Origin: Verrucomicrobiota bacterium
GTDB taxonomy: Bacteria > Verrucomicrobiota > Verrucomicrobiia > Limisphaerales > Fontisphaeraceae
DNA: 36,653 bases
NCBI GenBank assembly: GCA_037139415.1
Contig: JBAXGN010000066.1
Coordinates: 1-36,653 of the forward strand
Direction: 5' to 3'
Part shown: piece by piece, positions 15,952-24,463 of the stretch
Layout of the letters: the number at the start of each line of letters is the position of its first letter
How positions within the stretch are numbered: position 1 is the stretch's first letter
Notes under the pieces: generated by a model
Database searches by the model: none
Seen by the model: the letters and a program-made list of their open reading frames with translations, nothing else
Told to the model about the DNA's origin: nothing
Position numbers and translations under genes: made by a program

Positions 15952-17085
15952 ATGACGAAAAAACAATTGCAAACACTCGCCCGGCAGCAGGGAACCCCCC
16001 TGGTGCTGATTGATCATGACATCATCCGCCGCAACTATGCTGAATTCCGAAAGCACTTGCCGCGTATCCAGGTGTATTATGCCGTCAAAGCCAATCCCGC
16101 GCCCGAAATTGTTCACACGCTCTACCAGGCTGGCGCCAGCTTCGATGTCGCCTCGCTGCCCGAATTCATGCTGGTCTATGACAACATCAAGCAACTCGCG
16201 CCCAAAGCGCAGCAGGATTTCATTTGGGACAAGATCATTTACGCCAATCCCACCAAACCCAAGGAAACCCTGACCGCCCTGGACCAGTACAAGCCGCTGG
16301 TCACCTACGACAACCTCAACGAACTCAAGAAAATTAGGCAATACGCGCCGCACGCCGGCGTGGTGCTCCGGCTGCGCGTGGCCAACACCGGTTCCCAGTG
16401 CGAGCTTTCCTCCAAATTTGGCTGCGATCCCGGTGAGGCGGTGGATTTGATCCTGGCCGCGTTCAAACTCGGGCTGGTGGTGGAAGGATTAAGCTTTCAC
16501 GTGGGCAGCCAATGCACCAATTTTGAGAACTTCGTGCAGGCGCTCAACGTCTCTGCCGCCGTCATCAAGGAAGCCCGGGAACGCGGGCATGACATCAAAA
16601 TTCTCGACATTGGCGGCGGTTTCCCTGCGCCTTATGACAAACATGTCCGCCCATTCAAGGAGTTGGCGCTGAAAATCAACGCGGAGATTGACCGCCTATT
16701 CAGCAAGGAAACGCAAATCCTCGCGGAACCCGGTCGCTTCCTGGTGGCCACCGCCGCCACCTCCATCGCCAAAATCATCGGCAAAGCTGTGCGTGATGGC
16801 AAACCGTGCTACTACATTGACGATAGCGTCTATCACACCTTTTCCGGGATCATCTTCGACCACTGCCAATATCATCTCAAGGCGTTTCGCCCCGGCAAAG
16901 CGGAAGTCTGCGCGGTCTTTGGCCAGACGTGCGACGGCTTGGATACCATTTCACAATCCGAACTGCTGCCGGACCTGGACATCGAGGAACTGGTCTATGC
17001 TGAGAACATCGGGGCTTACAGCAATGCCTCGGCCACCTATTTCAACGGTTTTCCACCCGCCAAAGTCATCCACCTAAACGCGTGA
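15952..17085 (+). CDS. PLP-dependent ornithine/diaminopimelate-type decarboxylase (fold III)
   Basis: I choose the ATG at 15952 (MTKKQLQTLAR), 377 residues; an in-frame TTG at 15940 is a weaker choice. The alanine-racemase-like barrel holds the PLP lysine K46 in YYAVKANP. Further motifs are SSKFGCD, HVGSQ, DIGGGFP (the phosphate-binding Gly loop) and EPGRF. The C-terminal sheet domain carries Cys327 in CDGLD and GAYS, both part of the active site at the dimer interface. The length and these motifs fit ornithine (or lysine/ornithine) decarboxylase better than LysA or arginine decarboxylase, so putrescine or cadaverine synthesis is likely. It lies 86 bases after the SulP gene on the same strand and may share its transcript. 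Confidence 0.88.
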   Translation: MTKKQLQTLARQQGTPLVLIDHDIIRRNYAEFRKHLPRIQVYYAVKANPAPEIVHTLYQAGASFDVASLPEFMLVYDNIKQLAPKAQQDFIWDKIIYANPTKPKETLTALDQYKPLVTYDNLNELKKIRQYAPHAGVVLRLRVANTGSQCELSSKFGCDPGEAVDLILAAFKLGLVVEGLSFHVGSQCTNFENFVQALNVSAAVIKEARERGHDIKILDIGGGFPAPYDKHVRPFKELALKINAEIDRLFSKETQILAEPGRFLVATAATSIAKIIGKAVRDGKPCYYIDDSVYHTFSGIIFDHCQYHLKAFRPGKAEVCAVFGQTCDGLDTISQSELLPDLDIEELVYAENIGAYSNASATYFNGFPPAKVIHLNA

Positions 17086-17131
17086 GCGTTCAGCGTGCAG
17101 ATGGATTATTGCAAATGCGCTTTTGACTTTA

Positions 17132-19009
17132 TCACGGCTTGGCAACCGTTGGATAAACCAGCGGTTGCTCACGGCCTTCGAGCACGTCAATGACGCGAGT
17201 CAGGATGCGGATCGGATATTGTTCGCCAGTGTTGCCCACACCCTTTTGTGTTTTGCTCGCCGCTAATGCCGCTTTCAAAGCCGGAAGCGAAGGGCGGGCG
17301 GCTTCGCCCAAGCGGTCAAGCACGTTGGCGGCCTGGACGGCAAACGGCAGAGTGTCCGTTTGGTGAATCCAGCGTTCCAAGACCGGCAGCGCGGTGTCCA
17401 GTTTGCCGAGTCTGGCTAACGCTTCCGCAACCGCCACTTGCACGGCACCGGATTTGTCGGTGAGTTGTTGGCAGAGCGCGGTTTCCGCAGGGGCAGCTTT
17501 CTCCCGGAGCATAGCGCAGCCTTGCGCGCCCCACCAGCGGATGGGTTCGCATGGATCGCCGAGTGCCTCGATCAGTTTCGGCAGATTAACGGCGTTGCGC
17601 TCGGAGGCGAGGTTGGCTAGCGCGAGAACGCGCTCGATCGGGAAAGCTCCGGGCACGCGCGAGGCTTCGTAGCCTTCCAACGATGAACCTTCTGGTAATA
17701 ATCCATTGTCGTTATTAGCGATCATGCGTTTTTCCAGCGCGGCACGCATCCGGGGCAAAGTTTCGCGATGCACGGAGTCGGTGGCCAGGTTGTGAATACT
17801 GTCGGGATCGGCGAGGGTGTCGTAGAGTTCCTCGGTGGGTTTCTCGCCCCAGAACATCGCGGTGGCGGGCGTGAGTTTACCTTCGCGGGCGAGGCCCGCC
17901 CAAGATTGGTAACCGTGCGCTTGAAACATATAACTGAGTGGCTGCACGTAGGCCAGATCAGGTCGGTAGTTGCGAATGTAAAGCCAGCGTTTATCCATGG
18001 CCGAGCGCATCATGTCATAGCGTTCGTCCATGCGGTCGCGCGTGCAGAACACAAACTCGTTCGGCTCGGCCTTGGCGGAACCAGCAAAGGCGCGGCCCTG
18101 CATGTAGTCGGGAATCTTGACGCCGGCCAGCGAGAGTACGGTCGGAGCGAAGTCAATGAAGTGGACCGGGTCCTTGATGCGCGAGCCGGGCGGGGCAGGG
18201 GCAAGGTGGCGCCATTTCGGCGGGAAACGAATGATCAGCGGGACATGCGTACCGCTTTCCTGAAGGAAGCGTTTGCTGCGCGGGAGGACGCCACCGTTAT
18301 CGGAGTAGTAAAACACAATAGTATCGTCGGCAAACCCGGAATCATCGAGATCTTTTAGCTTGGCGGCAATTTGGTTGTCCATTTTCTCCATGCGGCTGTA
18401 GTAGCGGGCCCAGTCCGCGCGCATCTCGGGCGTGTCGGGCTGGTAGGGGGGGATGCGCATCTTGGCCGGATCGAACGTGGGGGCCTCGTTCTGCGGGAAC
18501 AGACAGCTCTCGTGGGTGACCTCGTGGTTGAACACGCTGAAGAACGGCTGCCCGGCAGCACGGCTCCGATAGTGCCCCTGCTTGCCGCTGACATCCCAGG
18601 CTTCCTTGATGCTGATTGGCGAGTTGTAGTCGGTCTTGGAATTATTCGAGGTGTAATACCCCGCCGCGCGCAGGTATGCTGGGAAGCCCTTGAGCCATGC
18701 GGGGATTTTCCCCTGTGCGCGCATGTGTTGCGCCGGGCCGCAGGTGGTGGGATACATGCCGGAGATCAGGGTGAACCGCGATGGCGCACAGACTGGCATC
18801 GCGAAGCAACGCTCATACAATACGCCTTCGCGCGCCAGCTTGTCCAAAGTTGGCGTACGCGCCAATGGATCGCCATAGCAACCGAGGAACGTGTCATTGT
18901 CCTCGCTGACGAGCCAAAGGATGTTGGGGCGGTCAGCGGCGAACACCAACTGGGTCGCCATGGCGCATAAGCCGATCAAAACGCGAATCATTCGATGCAT
19001 GGTTTTCAT
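17132..19009 (-). CDS. Secreted sulfatase with C-terminal HEAT-like repeats
   Basis: The start is the ATG ending at 19009 (MKTMHRMIRVLIGLCAMATQ, a signal peptide), giving 625 residues; the frame is open further upstream but would run through the neighbouring sulfatase gene. The type I sulfatase signature CAPSR (74-78) supplies the Cys/Ser converted to formylglycine. Metal ligands are SEDND (35-39) in place of the usual DD pair, and YYSDNGG further on. Residues ~480-615 are HEAT-like helical repeats (LPKLIEALGDPCEPIRWWGA, GAVQVAVAEALARLGKLD), seen on some planctomycete and verrucomicrobial sulfatases and probably a docking module. It is the last gene of the sulfatase cluster, 31 bases after the preceding one. 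Confidence 0.9.
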   Translation of the reverse strand: MKTMHRMIRVLIGLCAMATQLVFAADRPNILWLVSEDNDTFLGCYGDPLARTPTLDKLAREGVLYERCFAMPVCAPSRFTLISGMYPTTCGPAQHMRAQGKIPAWLKGFPAYLRAAGYYTSNNSKTDYNSPISIKEAWDVSGKQGHYRSRAAGQPFFSVFNHEVTHESCLFPQNEAPTFDPAKMRIPPYQPDTPEMRADWARYYSRMEKMDNQIAAKLKDLDDSGFADDTIVFYYSDNGGVLPRSKRFLQESGTHVPLIIRFPPKWRHLAPAPPGSRIKDPVHFIDFAPTVLSLAGVKIPDYMQGRAFAGSAKAEPNEFVFCTRDRMDERYDMMRSAMDKRWLYIRNYRPDLAYVQPLSYMFQAHGYQSWAGLAREGKLTPATAMFWGEKPTEELYDTLADPDSIHNLATDSVHRETLPRMRAALEKRMIANNDNGLLPEGSSLEGYEASRVPGAFPIERVLALANLASERNAVNLPKLIEALGDPCEPIRWWGAQGCAMLREKAAPAETALCQQLTDKSGAVQVAVAEALARLGKLDTALPVLERWIHQTDTLPFAVQAANVLDRLGEAARPSLPALKAALAASKTQKGVGNTGEQYPIRILTRVIDVLEGREQPLVYPTVAKP

Positions 19010-19040
19010 GAAAATATATCTTTGTGTTTTGCAATTGTAA

Positions 19041-20792
19041 TTATTGCTTCGTTTCGGGTGGCGTCTTACCTTGATAAATAAACTCTTCCCGCGAAAGAAA
19101 TCCGTCTTTATCCGTGTCCCAAAGGTCGAAGCGCGGCTTGGCGGCTTCTGGGTCAGGCTGGTTGGCCATGAACTCTTCGCGGCTGAGCTTGCCGTCATGA
19201 TTTGTATCTTTCTTTTCAAACAAGGCGGCACGGTCCACGGCCGGTTTGGTGGTACCTTTGCCACCTTTCTTGGTGGTTGGCGAATCCACCGCTGGTGGCA
19301 GGTGTTTGGATAGCGCCTCCACCACCGATTTATGTTCGGGCTTGCTGGCGAGATTCGCCGATTCGGCGGGGTCATTCTGCTCATCGTAGAGTTCGGTCGC
19401 CACAATTTCCTGGTTATTGCGGTCCCGCCACAGCGTTAAGCGCCAGCGCGCATCGCGGATGCTGTAGCCCATGAGTTGACGGCCGCCCGCTACAATCCCG
19501 CCGCGCGGATATTGGCTGATGGCTACCTTCGTCGCTGGGACGTCTGGATTTTCGAGCCACGGCTTGAGGCTTATACCGTCAAGGCCGGGCGGGATGGACA
19601 AGCCGCAGAGGTCAGCAAGCGTGGGATAGACATCCACGAACTCCACCGGCGCCTCGCATTTCCGACCGGCGGTCTTGATTCCCGGGACGCTAATCAGCAA
19701 CGGGGCGCGGGTGGCGAGTTCAAAGTTGGTGTGTTTATGCCAGAGCCCGTGGTCGCCGAGTTGCCAACCATGGTCTCCCCAGAGAACGATGATGGTGCTC
19801 GCGGCAAGCCCTTCGCGTTCCAGCGCATCAAGGAGACGGCCCACTTGGGCGTCCGTGTAGCTGACGCAGGCGTAGTAACCATGGCGCAATGTTTTGGCCA
19901 GATCGCCGGGGATGGGATTACCCTTGGGAATATTGGCATAGGAGTGCAACTCACCATTGTCATGCCCGGCGAACGTCGGCGCTCCTTCGGGCAGATGATC
20001 AATGGCTGGCACCGGAATTTTGTTCGGATCGTAAATGTCCCAGTATTTCTTTGGGGCAACGAACGGCAGATGCGGTTTGAGAAAACCGACGGCGAGGAAG
20101 AACGGCTGGTGTTTGGCCTTCAACTCGGGAAGGCGCTGGATGGCTTGGGCGGCGGTGAAACCGTCGGGCAGTTCATCGTCGCTCTTGGGGCTCACTTCAA
20201 AGGCGTCGCCTTTGGGGGCTTTGCTGGGGCGTCCGGCATTTGGTTTGTCGTTGTCCACGGGCATGGGCAGCTTGGTGTATTCCTTGACCCCGGTTCCGGA
20301 TCGTTTCGTGATCCGCTTGGTCCAATCAGCCGGATCGGTGTCAATGGTGGTTCCACTGGGATACCAATGGGGCTCACTCCAGGAACGGCCATCTTCATAG
20401 CCATGATGGAATATTTTGCTGAACGCGGCACAGTAATAGCCGTTGCCCTTGAAATGTTGAGGCAGCGTAATGGTGTTTGGTAAGGCTACGCGGAAATGAG
20501 TTTCGAGATCCCAAACTCGGGTCGCGTCGGGGCGGCGGCTGGTCATGATGGAACTGCGGGAGGGGCTGCAAACCGCCTGCTGGCAATACGCCTTGTTGAA
20601 CACCATGCCTCGCGCCGCCAACCGGTCAATGTTCGGCGTTTTCACCACCGTGTTACCATAGCAGCCCAGCTCGGGCCGCAAATCATCCACCGCGATGAAC
20701 AGCACATTGTATTTGGAAGCGGCGGATAGGGAAGTGGCCACCAGAATTATCGAGGCTACAGTTCCCAACAGTTTTCTTGGTCGTGTGTTCAT
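19041..20792 (-). CDS. Secreted sulfatase, iduronate-2-sulfatase-like, with EF-hand tail
   Basis: The start is the ATG ending at 20792 (MNTRPRKLLGTVASIILVAT, a signal peptide), 583 residues. VDDLRPELGCYG (35-46) and CSPSR (75-79, formylglycine site) are the iduronate-2-sulfatase pattern. LWGDHGWQLGDHGLW supplies later metal and sulfate ligands. The last ~60 residues hold two EF-hands: DTNHDGKLSREEF and DTDKDGFLSREEF. These probably bind calcium and may anchor or stabilise the exported enzyme. The tail is very similar to that of the sulfatase at 21867-23462, although the catalytic domains differ. There is a 154-base gap to the upstream esterase stop, so it may have its own promoter. Confidence 0.92.
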   Translation of the reverse strand: MNTRPRKLLGTVASIILVATSLSAASKYNVLFIAVDDLRPELGCYGNTVVKTPNIDRLAARGMVFNKAYCQQAVCSPSRSSIMTSRRPDATRVWDLETHFRVALPNTITLPQHFKGNGYYCAAFSKIFHHGYEDGRSWSEPHWYPSGTTIDTDPADWTKRITKRSGTGVKEYTKLPMPVDNDKPNAGRPSKAPKGDAFEVSPKSDDELPDGFTAAQAIQRLPELKAKHQPFFLAVGFLKPHLPFVAPKKYWDIYDPNKIPVPAIDHLPEGAPTFAGHDNGELHSYANIPKGNPIPGDLAKTLRHGYYACVSYTDAQVGRLLDALEREGLAASTIIVLWGDHGWQLGDHGLWHKHTNFELATRAPLLISVPGIKTAGRKCEAPVEFVDVYPTLADLCGLSIPPGLDGISLKPWLENPDVPATKVAISQYPRGGIVAGGRQLMGYSIRDARWRLTLWRDRNNQEIVATELYDEQNDPAESANLASKPEHKSVVEALSKHLPPAVDSPTTKKGGKGTTKPAVDRAALFEKKDTNHDGKLSREEFMANQPDPEAAKPRFDLWDTDKDGFLSREEFIYQGKTPPETKQ

Positions 20793-20946
20793 GTGTTCTA
20801 TTGCTGGTGAAGATTTTACCGACAGAGTCAGCGCTTGTCCACGGGTTAAACGTGGTAATGCAATGTGGATTTGGGATTCAGTGTCGAACATTGGTTTCTC
20901 ATTCAACCTGCAAGTATTGGTATCATGAAGACATCATGGTGGTCGC

Positions 20947-21870
20947 CTACTTGGCTGTCTTCGGCTTGCGTTTTGCTGCCGGCGGCGGGATACTTGCAGG
21001 ATCGGGCTCCTTTAAGGTTGGCGGACCGTTGAGCCAGCCGAGCGATACCAGAAAGGAGTCTGCCTCGATCAGCGTCTTCGACTTGAACGGCTCTTGGTTA
21101 AAGAAACCATGGCCCTGCTGCGCGTAAAAGAAAACATCACAGCGCACGCCAGCGGATCTCATGTTTGACTGGAACCGTTCGACGACGGCGACGGGGATCA
21201 GTTTGTCGTTGCGGCCAAGGAATACAATGGCAGGGGGGGCATCGGCGCTGACATTGTGGGCGGGCGAAAACTCCTTCACGCGGTCGCCAACCCGTGCTTG
21301 CCCCCAGCCGCCATCCGGGCCGTTGTCGAAGACGGGATTGAAGAGTAACAAGGCGTTGGCTTTGGGCGAAATACTCAAATCATCTTGGGGATCGTCCAGG
21401 CCTTTAACCATGCCGACGAACGCCGCGAGATGGCCGCCGGCGGAACCGCCGCCCGTCCCGATGCGATTGGGATTGATGCCGAGTTCGCCAGCGTGTGCGC
21501 GCACCCAACGCATGGCCGACTTCGCATCGGCGCAGCAGACGGTCGGCGGGCCTTTGTCACCTTTTGGAATCGTCCGATACTCTACGCGGATGCCCACGAT
21601 ACCACGCGTGGCCAGATATTCGCTCTGGTTTCGGAACTGTTCCGGGGTGCCACCGACCCAGCCACCACCGAAGAAAAACACCATGGCGGGACGTTGATCC
21701 GTGGCTTTCCACGAGGAAGGTTTCTCGATGAGTAGCTTTAGTTCGCGATCACCGACTTTCTTGTAAATAACCGTTTCTGCGCTCGGGACCGCGTTGTCCG
21801 CAGCGTGCAGCGCGGCTAGCGTGGTCTGCAGCAGTGTCGCAAGGAGGATGATTTTGGGTGGCAGACTCAT
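20947..21870 (-). CDS. Secreted alpha/beta-hydrolase, acetyl-esterase/lipase type
   Basis: A 307-residue protein starting at the ATG ending at 21870, with GGGAGG nine bases upstream and a 4-base ATGA overlap with the sulfatase stop, so translational coupling is likely. The signal peptide is MSLPPKIILLATLLQTTLAA. The oxyanion motif is FFGGGW (66-71) in place of HGGG. The nucleophile elbow is GGSAG with Ser143. VEYR and the later GRNDKLIPV supply the Asp region, and QQGHGF the His. It belongs to the BD-FAE/acetyl-esterase group, which removes acetyl or other acyl groups from glycans, so a role in de-esterifying the sulfated glycan fits. A Pro/Lys-rich tail (PPPAAKRKPKTAK) follows the fold. Confidence 0.88.
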   Translation of the reverse strand: MSLPPKIILLATLLQTTLAALHAADNAVPSAETVIYKKVGDRELKLLIEKPSSWKATDQRPAMVFFFGGGWVGGTPEQFRNQSEYLATRGIVGIRVEYRTIPKGDKGPPTVCCADAKSAMRWVRAHAGELGINPNRIGTGGGSAGGHLAAFVGMVKGLDDPQDDLSISPKANALLLFNPVFDNGPDGGWGQARVGDRVKEFSPAHNVSADAPPAIVFLGRNDKLIPVAVVERFQSNMRSAGVRCDVFFYAQQGHGFFNQEPFKSKTLIEADSFLVSLGWLNGPPTLKEPDPASIPPPAAKRKPKTAK

Positions 21871-23462
21871 TTTGATTTTCCTCCCATGTTGATGAATTCC
21901 GCGCGTGACAGAAAACCGTCCTGGTCGGTATCCCATTGCGCGAAACGTTTCTTCGCGGTCTCGGGATCAGTTTGATTGGCCAGGAATTCATCCAAGCTCA
22001 ACTTCCCGTCATGGTTCTGGTCTTTTTGATCGAAGAGGGCAGCGCGGTCTTGGGGTAATTTTGCGCCAGCAGTGGCGGCTTTTCCTTTGCCAGCTTGGGC
22101 GGATTGCGGATTGGCGCGGGGTGGCAGCGGGGTACTCCAGTCGAGCCATGCGCGGTGGAGTTTCTCGACCCATTTCGGTTGCTCGCCACTGAGGTCGTTT
22201 TGTTCCCCGATATCAGCGGCTAAATTGAACAGTTGCAGTTTTGGTTGCAATGCGCTGATGACCAGTTTCCAATCGCCCTGGCGCACCGCGCCTTGGTCGC
22301 CATTTTTCCAGAACAGGATTTCATGCGGAACGCCGGCTTTTTCGCCTGACAGATACGGCAGCAGGTTCACGCCGTCGAGCTTCGTGCCAGCCGGCACGGG
22401 TGCTCCGGCAGCGGCACAGAACGTGGCATAAAGGTCCATCGTACTGACCGGTTGACGATATGTGTCACCGGCTTTGAGGGTTGCCGGCCAGCGTACGATA
22501 AACGGCTCACGAATGCCGCCCTCGAAGAATTGCGCTTTGTAGCCACGGAGCGGACCGGCGGAACCCACGAGGATCTTTTTGGGCCAGTTCTCGGGCCAGA
22601 CTTTGATATTTGGGCTGCCCATCGCCGGGCCATTGTCACTCGTGAACACGACGAGCGTGTTCTGCTCCAGACCGGCGGCTTTCAGTTTGGCCAATACGCA
22701 GGCAATATTCTCGTCGAGCGAAGCGATCATCGCGGCATAAAAATTGAGCGGCGGGTCTTTGAGATGCGCGAAGCGTTCGCGGGCGGCGGTCTTTGCACTC
22801 CATGGGCTGTGAACAGCGTTGAAGGCAAGATAGAGGAAAAACGGTTGCGCCTGGTGTTTTTCGATGAACTCAACGGCGTGTCGGCCAATGCGGTCGGTCA
22901 GGTATTCATCGCTGGCGCGCTTCGGCCCCCAGACGCCCTGCACTTTGCTGGAGGCGTGCTCGGACGGACTATCCAAGCCAACGTAGTGGCCGGTCTGGTC
23001 CGGGAAATAATCGGCTTCCCAGTCAATCACGTCATAGGTTTCGTCAAAGCAGCCCGTAATATCGGCCCCGACGTTCCACTTGCCAATGTGGCCGGTGACA
23101 TAGCCAGCCGACTTTAGGGCCTGGGGCAGGAGCTTGTGTGGACCGACGTTGTACTTTGCGCGGTCTTCGTTCCACTGAATGCCGAAACGCTGGTTGTATG
23201 CACCAGTCATGATGCCGCAACGGCTCGGGGCGCAGACCGGCGCGGTGACATAGCCATCGGTGCAACGCACGCCCTCGCGGGCCAGCGAATCAATTGCCGG
23301 GGTCGGCGCAAGCTTGCCGCCATAGCAGCCGGAGTCTCCGTAGCCCATGTCATCGGCGAGGATGAGCAAGATATTGGGTTTGGCTGATTTTACCTCCGCA
23401 GCAGACACGGCGCTGCACCAGCAAGCCAACCCTATCAATGACAGTAGTGCGAGTTTGGTCAT
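21867..23462 (-). CDS. Secreted arylsulfatase-type sulfatase with EF-hand tail
   Basis: A 531-residue protein with signal peptide MTKLALLSLIGLACWCSAVS. ADDMGYGDSGCYGG (36-49) carries the metal Asp pair, and CAPSR (77-81) is the formylglycine site. FTSDNGPAMGSPN and LRGYKAQFFEGGIREPFIV are typical of the arylsulfatase A-like subgroup. The C-terminus has two EF-hands (DQNHDGKLSLDEF, DTDQDGFLSRAEF), closely similar to those of the 19041-20792 enzyme. It sits between DUF1080 (18-base gap) and the esterase (4-base overlap) in one minus-strand operon. Export and formylglycine maturation are family expectations; no maturase is in the window. Confidence 0.93.
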   Translation of the reverse strand: MTKLALLSLIGLACWCSAVSAAEVKSAKPNILLILADDMGYGDSGCYGGKLAPTPAIDSLAREGVRCTDGYVTAPVCAPSRCGIMTGAYNQRFGIQWNEDRAKYNVGPHKLLPQALKSAGYVTGHIGKWNVGADITGCFDETYDVIDWEADYFPDQTGHYVGLDSPSEHASSKVQGVWGPKRASDEYLTDRIGRHAVEFIEKHQAQPFFLYLAFNAVHSPWSAKTAARERFAHLKDPPLNFYAAMIASLDENIACVLAKLKAAGLEQNTLVVFTSDNGPAMGSPNIKVWPENWPKKILVGSAGPLRGYKAQFFEGGIREPFIVRWPATLKAGDTYRQPVSTMDLYATFCAAAGAPVPAGTKLDGVNLLPYLSGEKAGVPHEILFWKNGDQGAVRQGDWKLVISALQPKLQLFNLAADIGEQNDLSGEQPKWVEKLHRAWLDWSTPLPPRANPQSAQAGKGKAATAGAKLPQDRAALFDQKDQNHDGKLSLDEFLANQTDPETAKKRFAQWDTDQDGFLSRAEFINMGGKSK

Positions 23463-23480
23463 GTTACGTTCGCTTGCTGG

Positions 23481-24308
23481 CTATTTCGTTTCACCCACCG
23501 GTAATTTACGCAGCCAGATATTGCGGAAGTGCAGCGGATTATGATGGTCTTGCAAGCCGAGGGTGCCTTCGGTGGCCCCGCCACCCAGGTCAACGTGGTC
23601 CTGCACCAGGATGCCATTTTGGAGCAGGGTAAGGCGGCAGGGACGAATCAACTTGTGTTGCGCATCGTAGCGGGGTTGTTCGAGGGTGATGTCGTAGCTC
23701 TGCCATTCGCCTGGTTTTCGGCAGACGTTAAACAACGGCGGATACATGCCGTAGATCGCGGCGGCTTGACCATCCGCATAGGTGTCGTTCTGATATGAAT
23801 CGAGCACCTGAATCTCGTTGTGCCCAGGCAAAAACACACCACTATTGCCGCGGCCCTGACCTTTCATAGCGGGATTGATCTCCGCTGGCGTGGCCCACTC
23901 AATATGAATCTGGCAGTCGCTGAACTTGTCCTTGGTGTAAAGGCTGCCGCTTTTCGGGACGACCCCCACATAACCGTTCTCCACTTTCCATTTCGGCTCA
24001 ATGGACTTATCCACGTCCTTGGCGTCAGGCTTGCGCACCCATTGCGATAAATCACTGCCGTTGAACAGTACCACCGCATCGGCAGGCGGTTTGGCAAATT
24101 CGTTGTCGGATGGCGCACCCGGATCGCGGACCGGCGGCTTGGGCCGGTTCATGTCGTGTCGCCGATACTGACCGCCGGGTGTGAGCGGCTCCTCTTTTTT
24201 TTGTGAGGTCGGGTTGTTTTTTGCCGTTACCGGTGTTTCCGCAGACCAGCCGGCCAGGCTCGTACCCAGTACGAGCAGGGTGGTGAAAAACACACATTTG
24301 CTTGTCAT
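23481..24308 (-). CDS. Secreted DUF1080 (3-keto-disaccharide hydrolase-like) protein
   Basis: A 275-residue protein with a signal peptide (TTLLVLGTSLAGWSAETP). A Pro-rich linker precedes the DUF1080 jelly-roll (~80-275): VVLFNGSDLSQW, WKVENGYVGVVPKSGSLYTK, CQIHIEWATP, GNSGVFLPGHNEIQVLDSYQ, and ending LGLQDHHNPLHFRNIWLRKL. Members of this family hydrolyse 3-keto-glycosides made by sugar 3-dehydrogenases. It heads the sulfatase operon and diverges from the NIPSNAP gene. The best Shine-Dalgarno (GGGAGG, 24325-24330) is too far from this ATG and instead faces a 4-codon leader ORF whose stop overlaps the start (see 24305-24330). Confidence 0.88.
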   Translation of the reverse strand: MTSKCVFFTTLLVLGTSLAGWSAETPVTAKNNPTSQKKEEPLTPGGQYRRHDMNRPKPPVRDPGAPSDNEFAKPPADAVVLFNGSDLSQWVRKPDAKDVDKSIEPKWKVENGYVGVVPKSGSLYTKDKFSDCQIHIEWATPAEINPAMKGQGRGNSGVFLPGHNEIQVLDSYQNDTYADGQAAAIYGMYPPLFNVCRKPGEWQSYDITLEQPRYDAQHKLIRPCRLTLLQNGILVQDHVDLGGGATEGTLGLQDHHNPLHFRNIWLRKLPVGETK

Positions 24309-24330
24309 ATAATCGTCATGGTAGCCTCCC
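24305..24330 (-). promoter_or_regulatory. Shine-Dalgarno plus 4-codon leader ORF overlapping the DUF1080 start
   Basis: On the minus strand GGGAGG (24330-24325) is followed after 5 bases by ATG ACG ATT ATA TGA, whose TGA overlaps the DUF1080 ATG as ATGA. Ribosomes would load at the leader and reinitiate at DUF1080. Whether this happens is inference. Confidence 0.3.
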
Positions 24331-24331
24331 G

Positions 24332-24347
24332 GCGTAAAATTTCACGC
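24332..24347. promoter_or_regulatory. Imperfect palindrome in the DUF1080/NIPSNAP divergent region
   Basis: GCGTAAAATTTCACGC has arms GCGT-AAA and TTT-ACGC with one mismatched pair. It lies upstream of both divergent genes and may bind a regulator. No clear -35/-10 pair was assigned nearby. Confidence 0.25.
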
Positions 24348-24463
24348 ATTTTTTGCCGCGTATTTTTCCACGATAAATCGCGTTGCGCGGTGATATTAAG
24401 TTTGCATTGGGCGGCGGATTTCGCCATGGTCATTCAAAATTAAACCCGATAAACAGGATTAAT

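Noticed and set aside
19010-19405. Upstream extension of the HEAT-tailed sulfatase
   Set aside because: It runs through the EF-hand end of the neighbouring sulfatase; the signal peptide starts at 19009.
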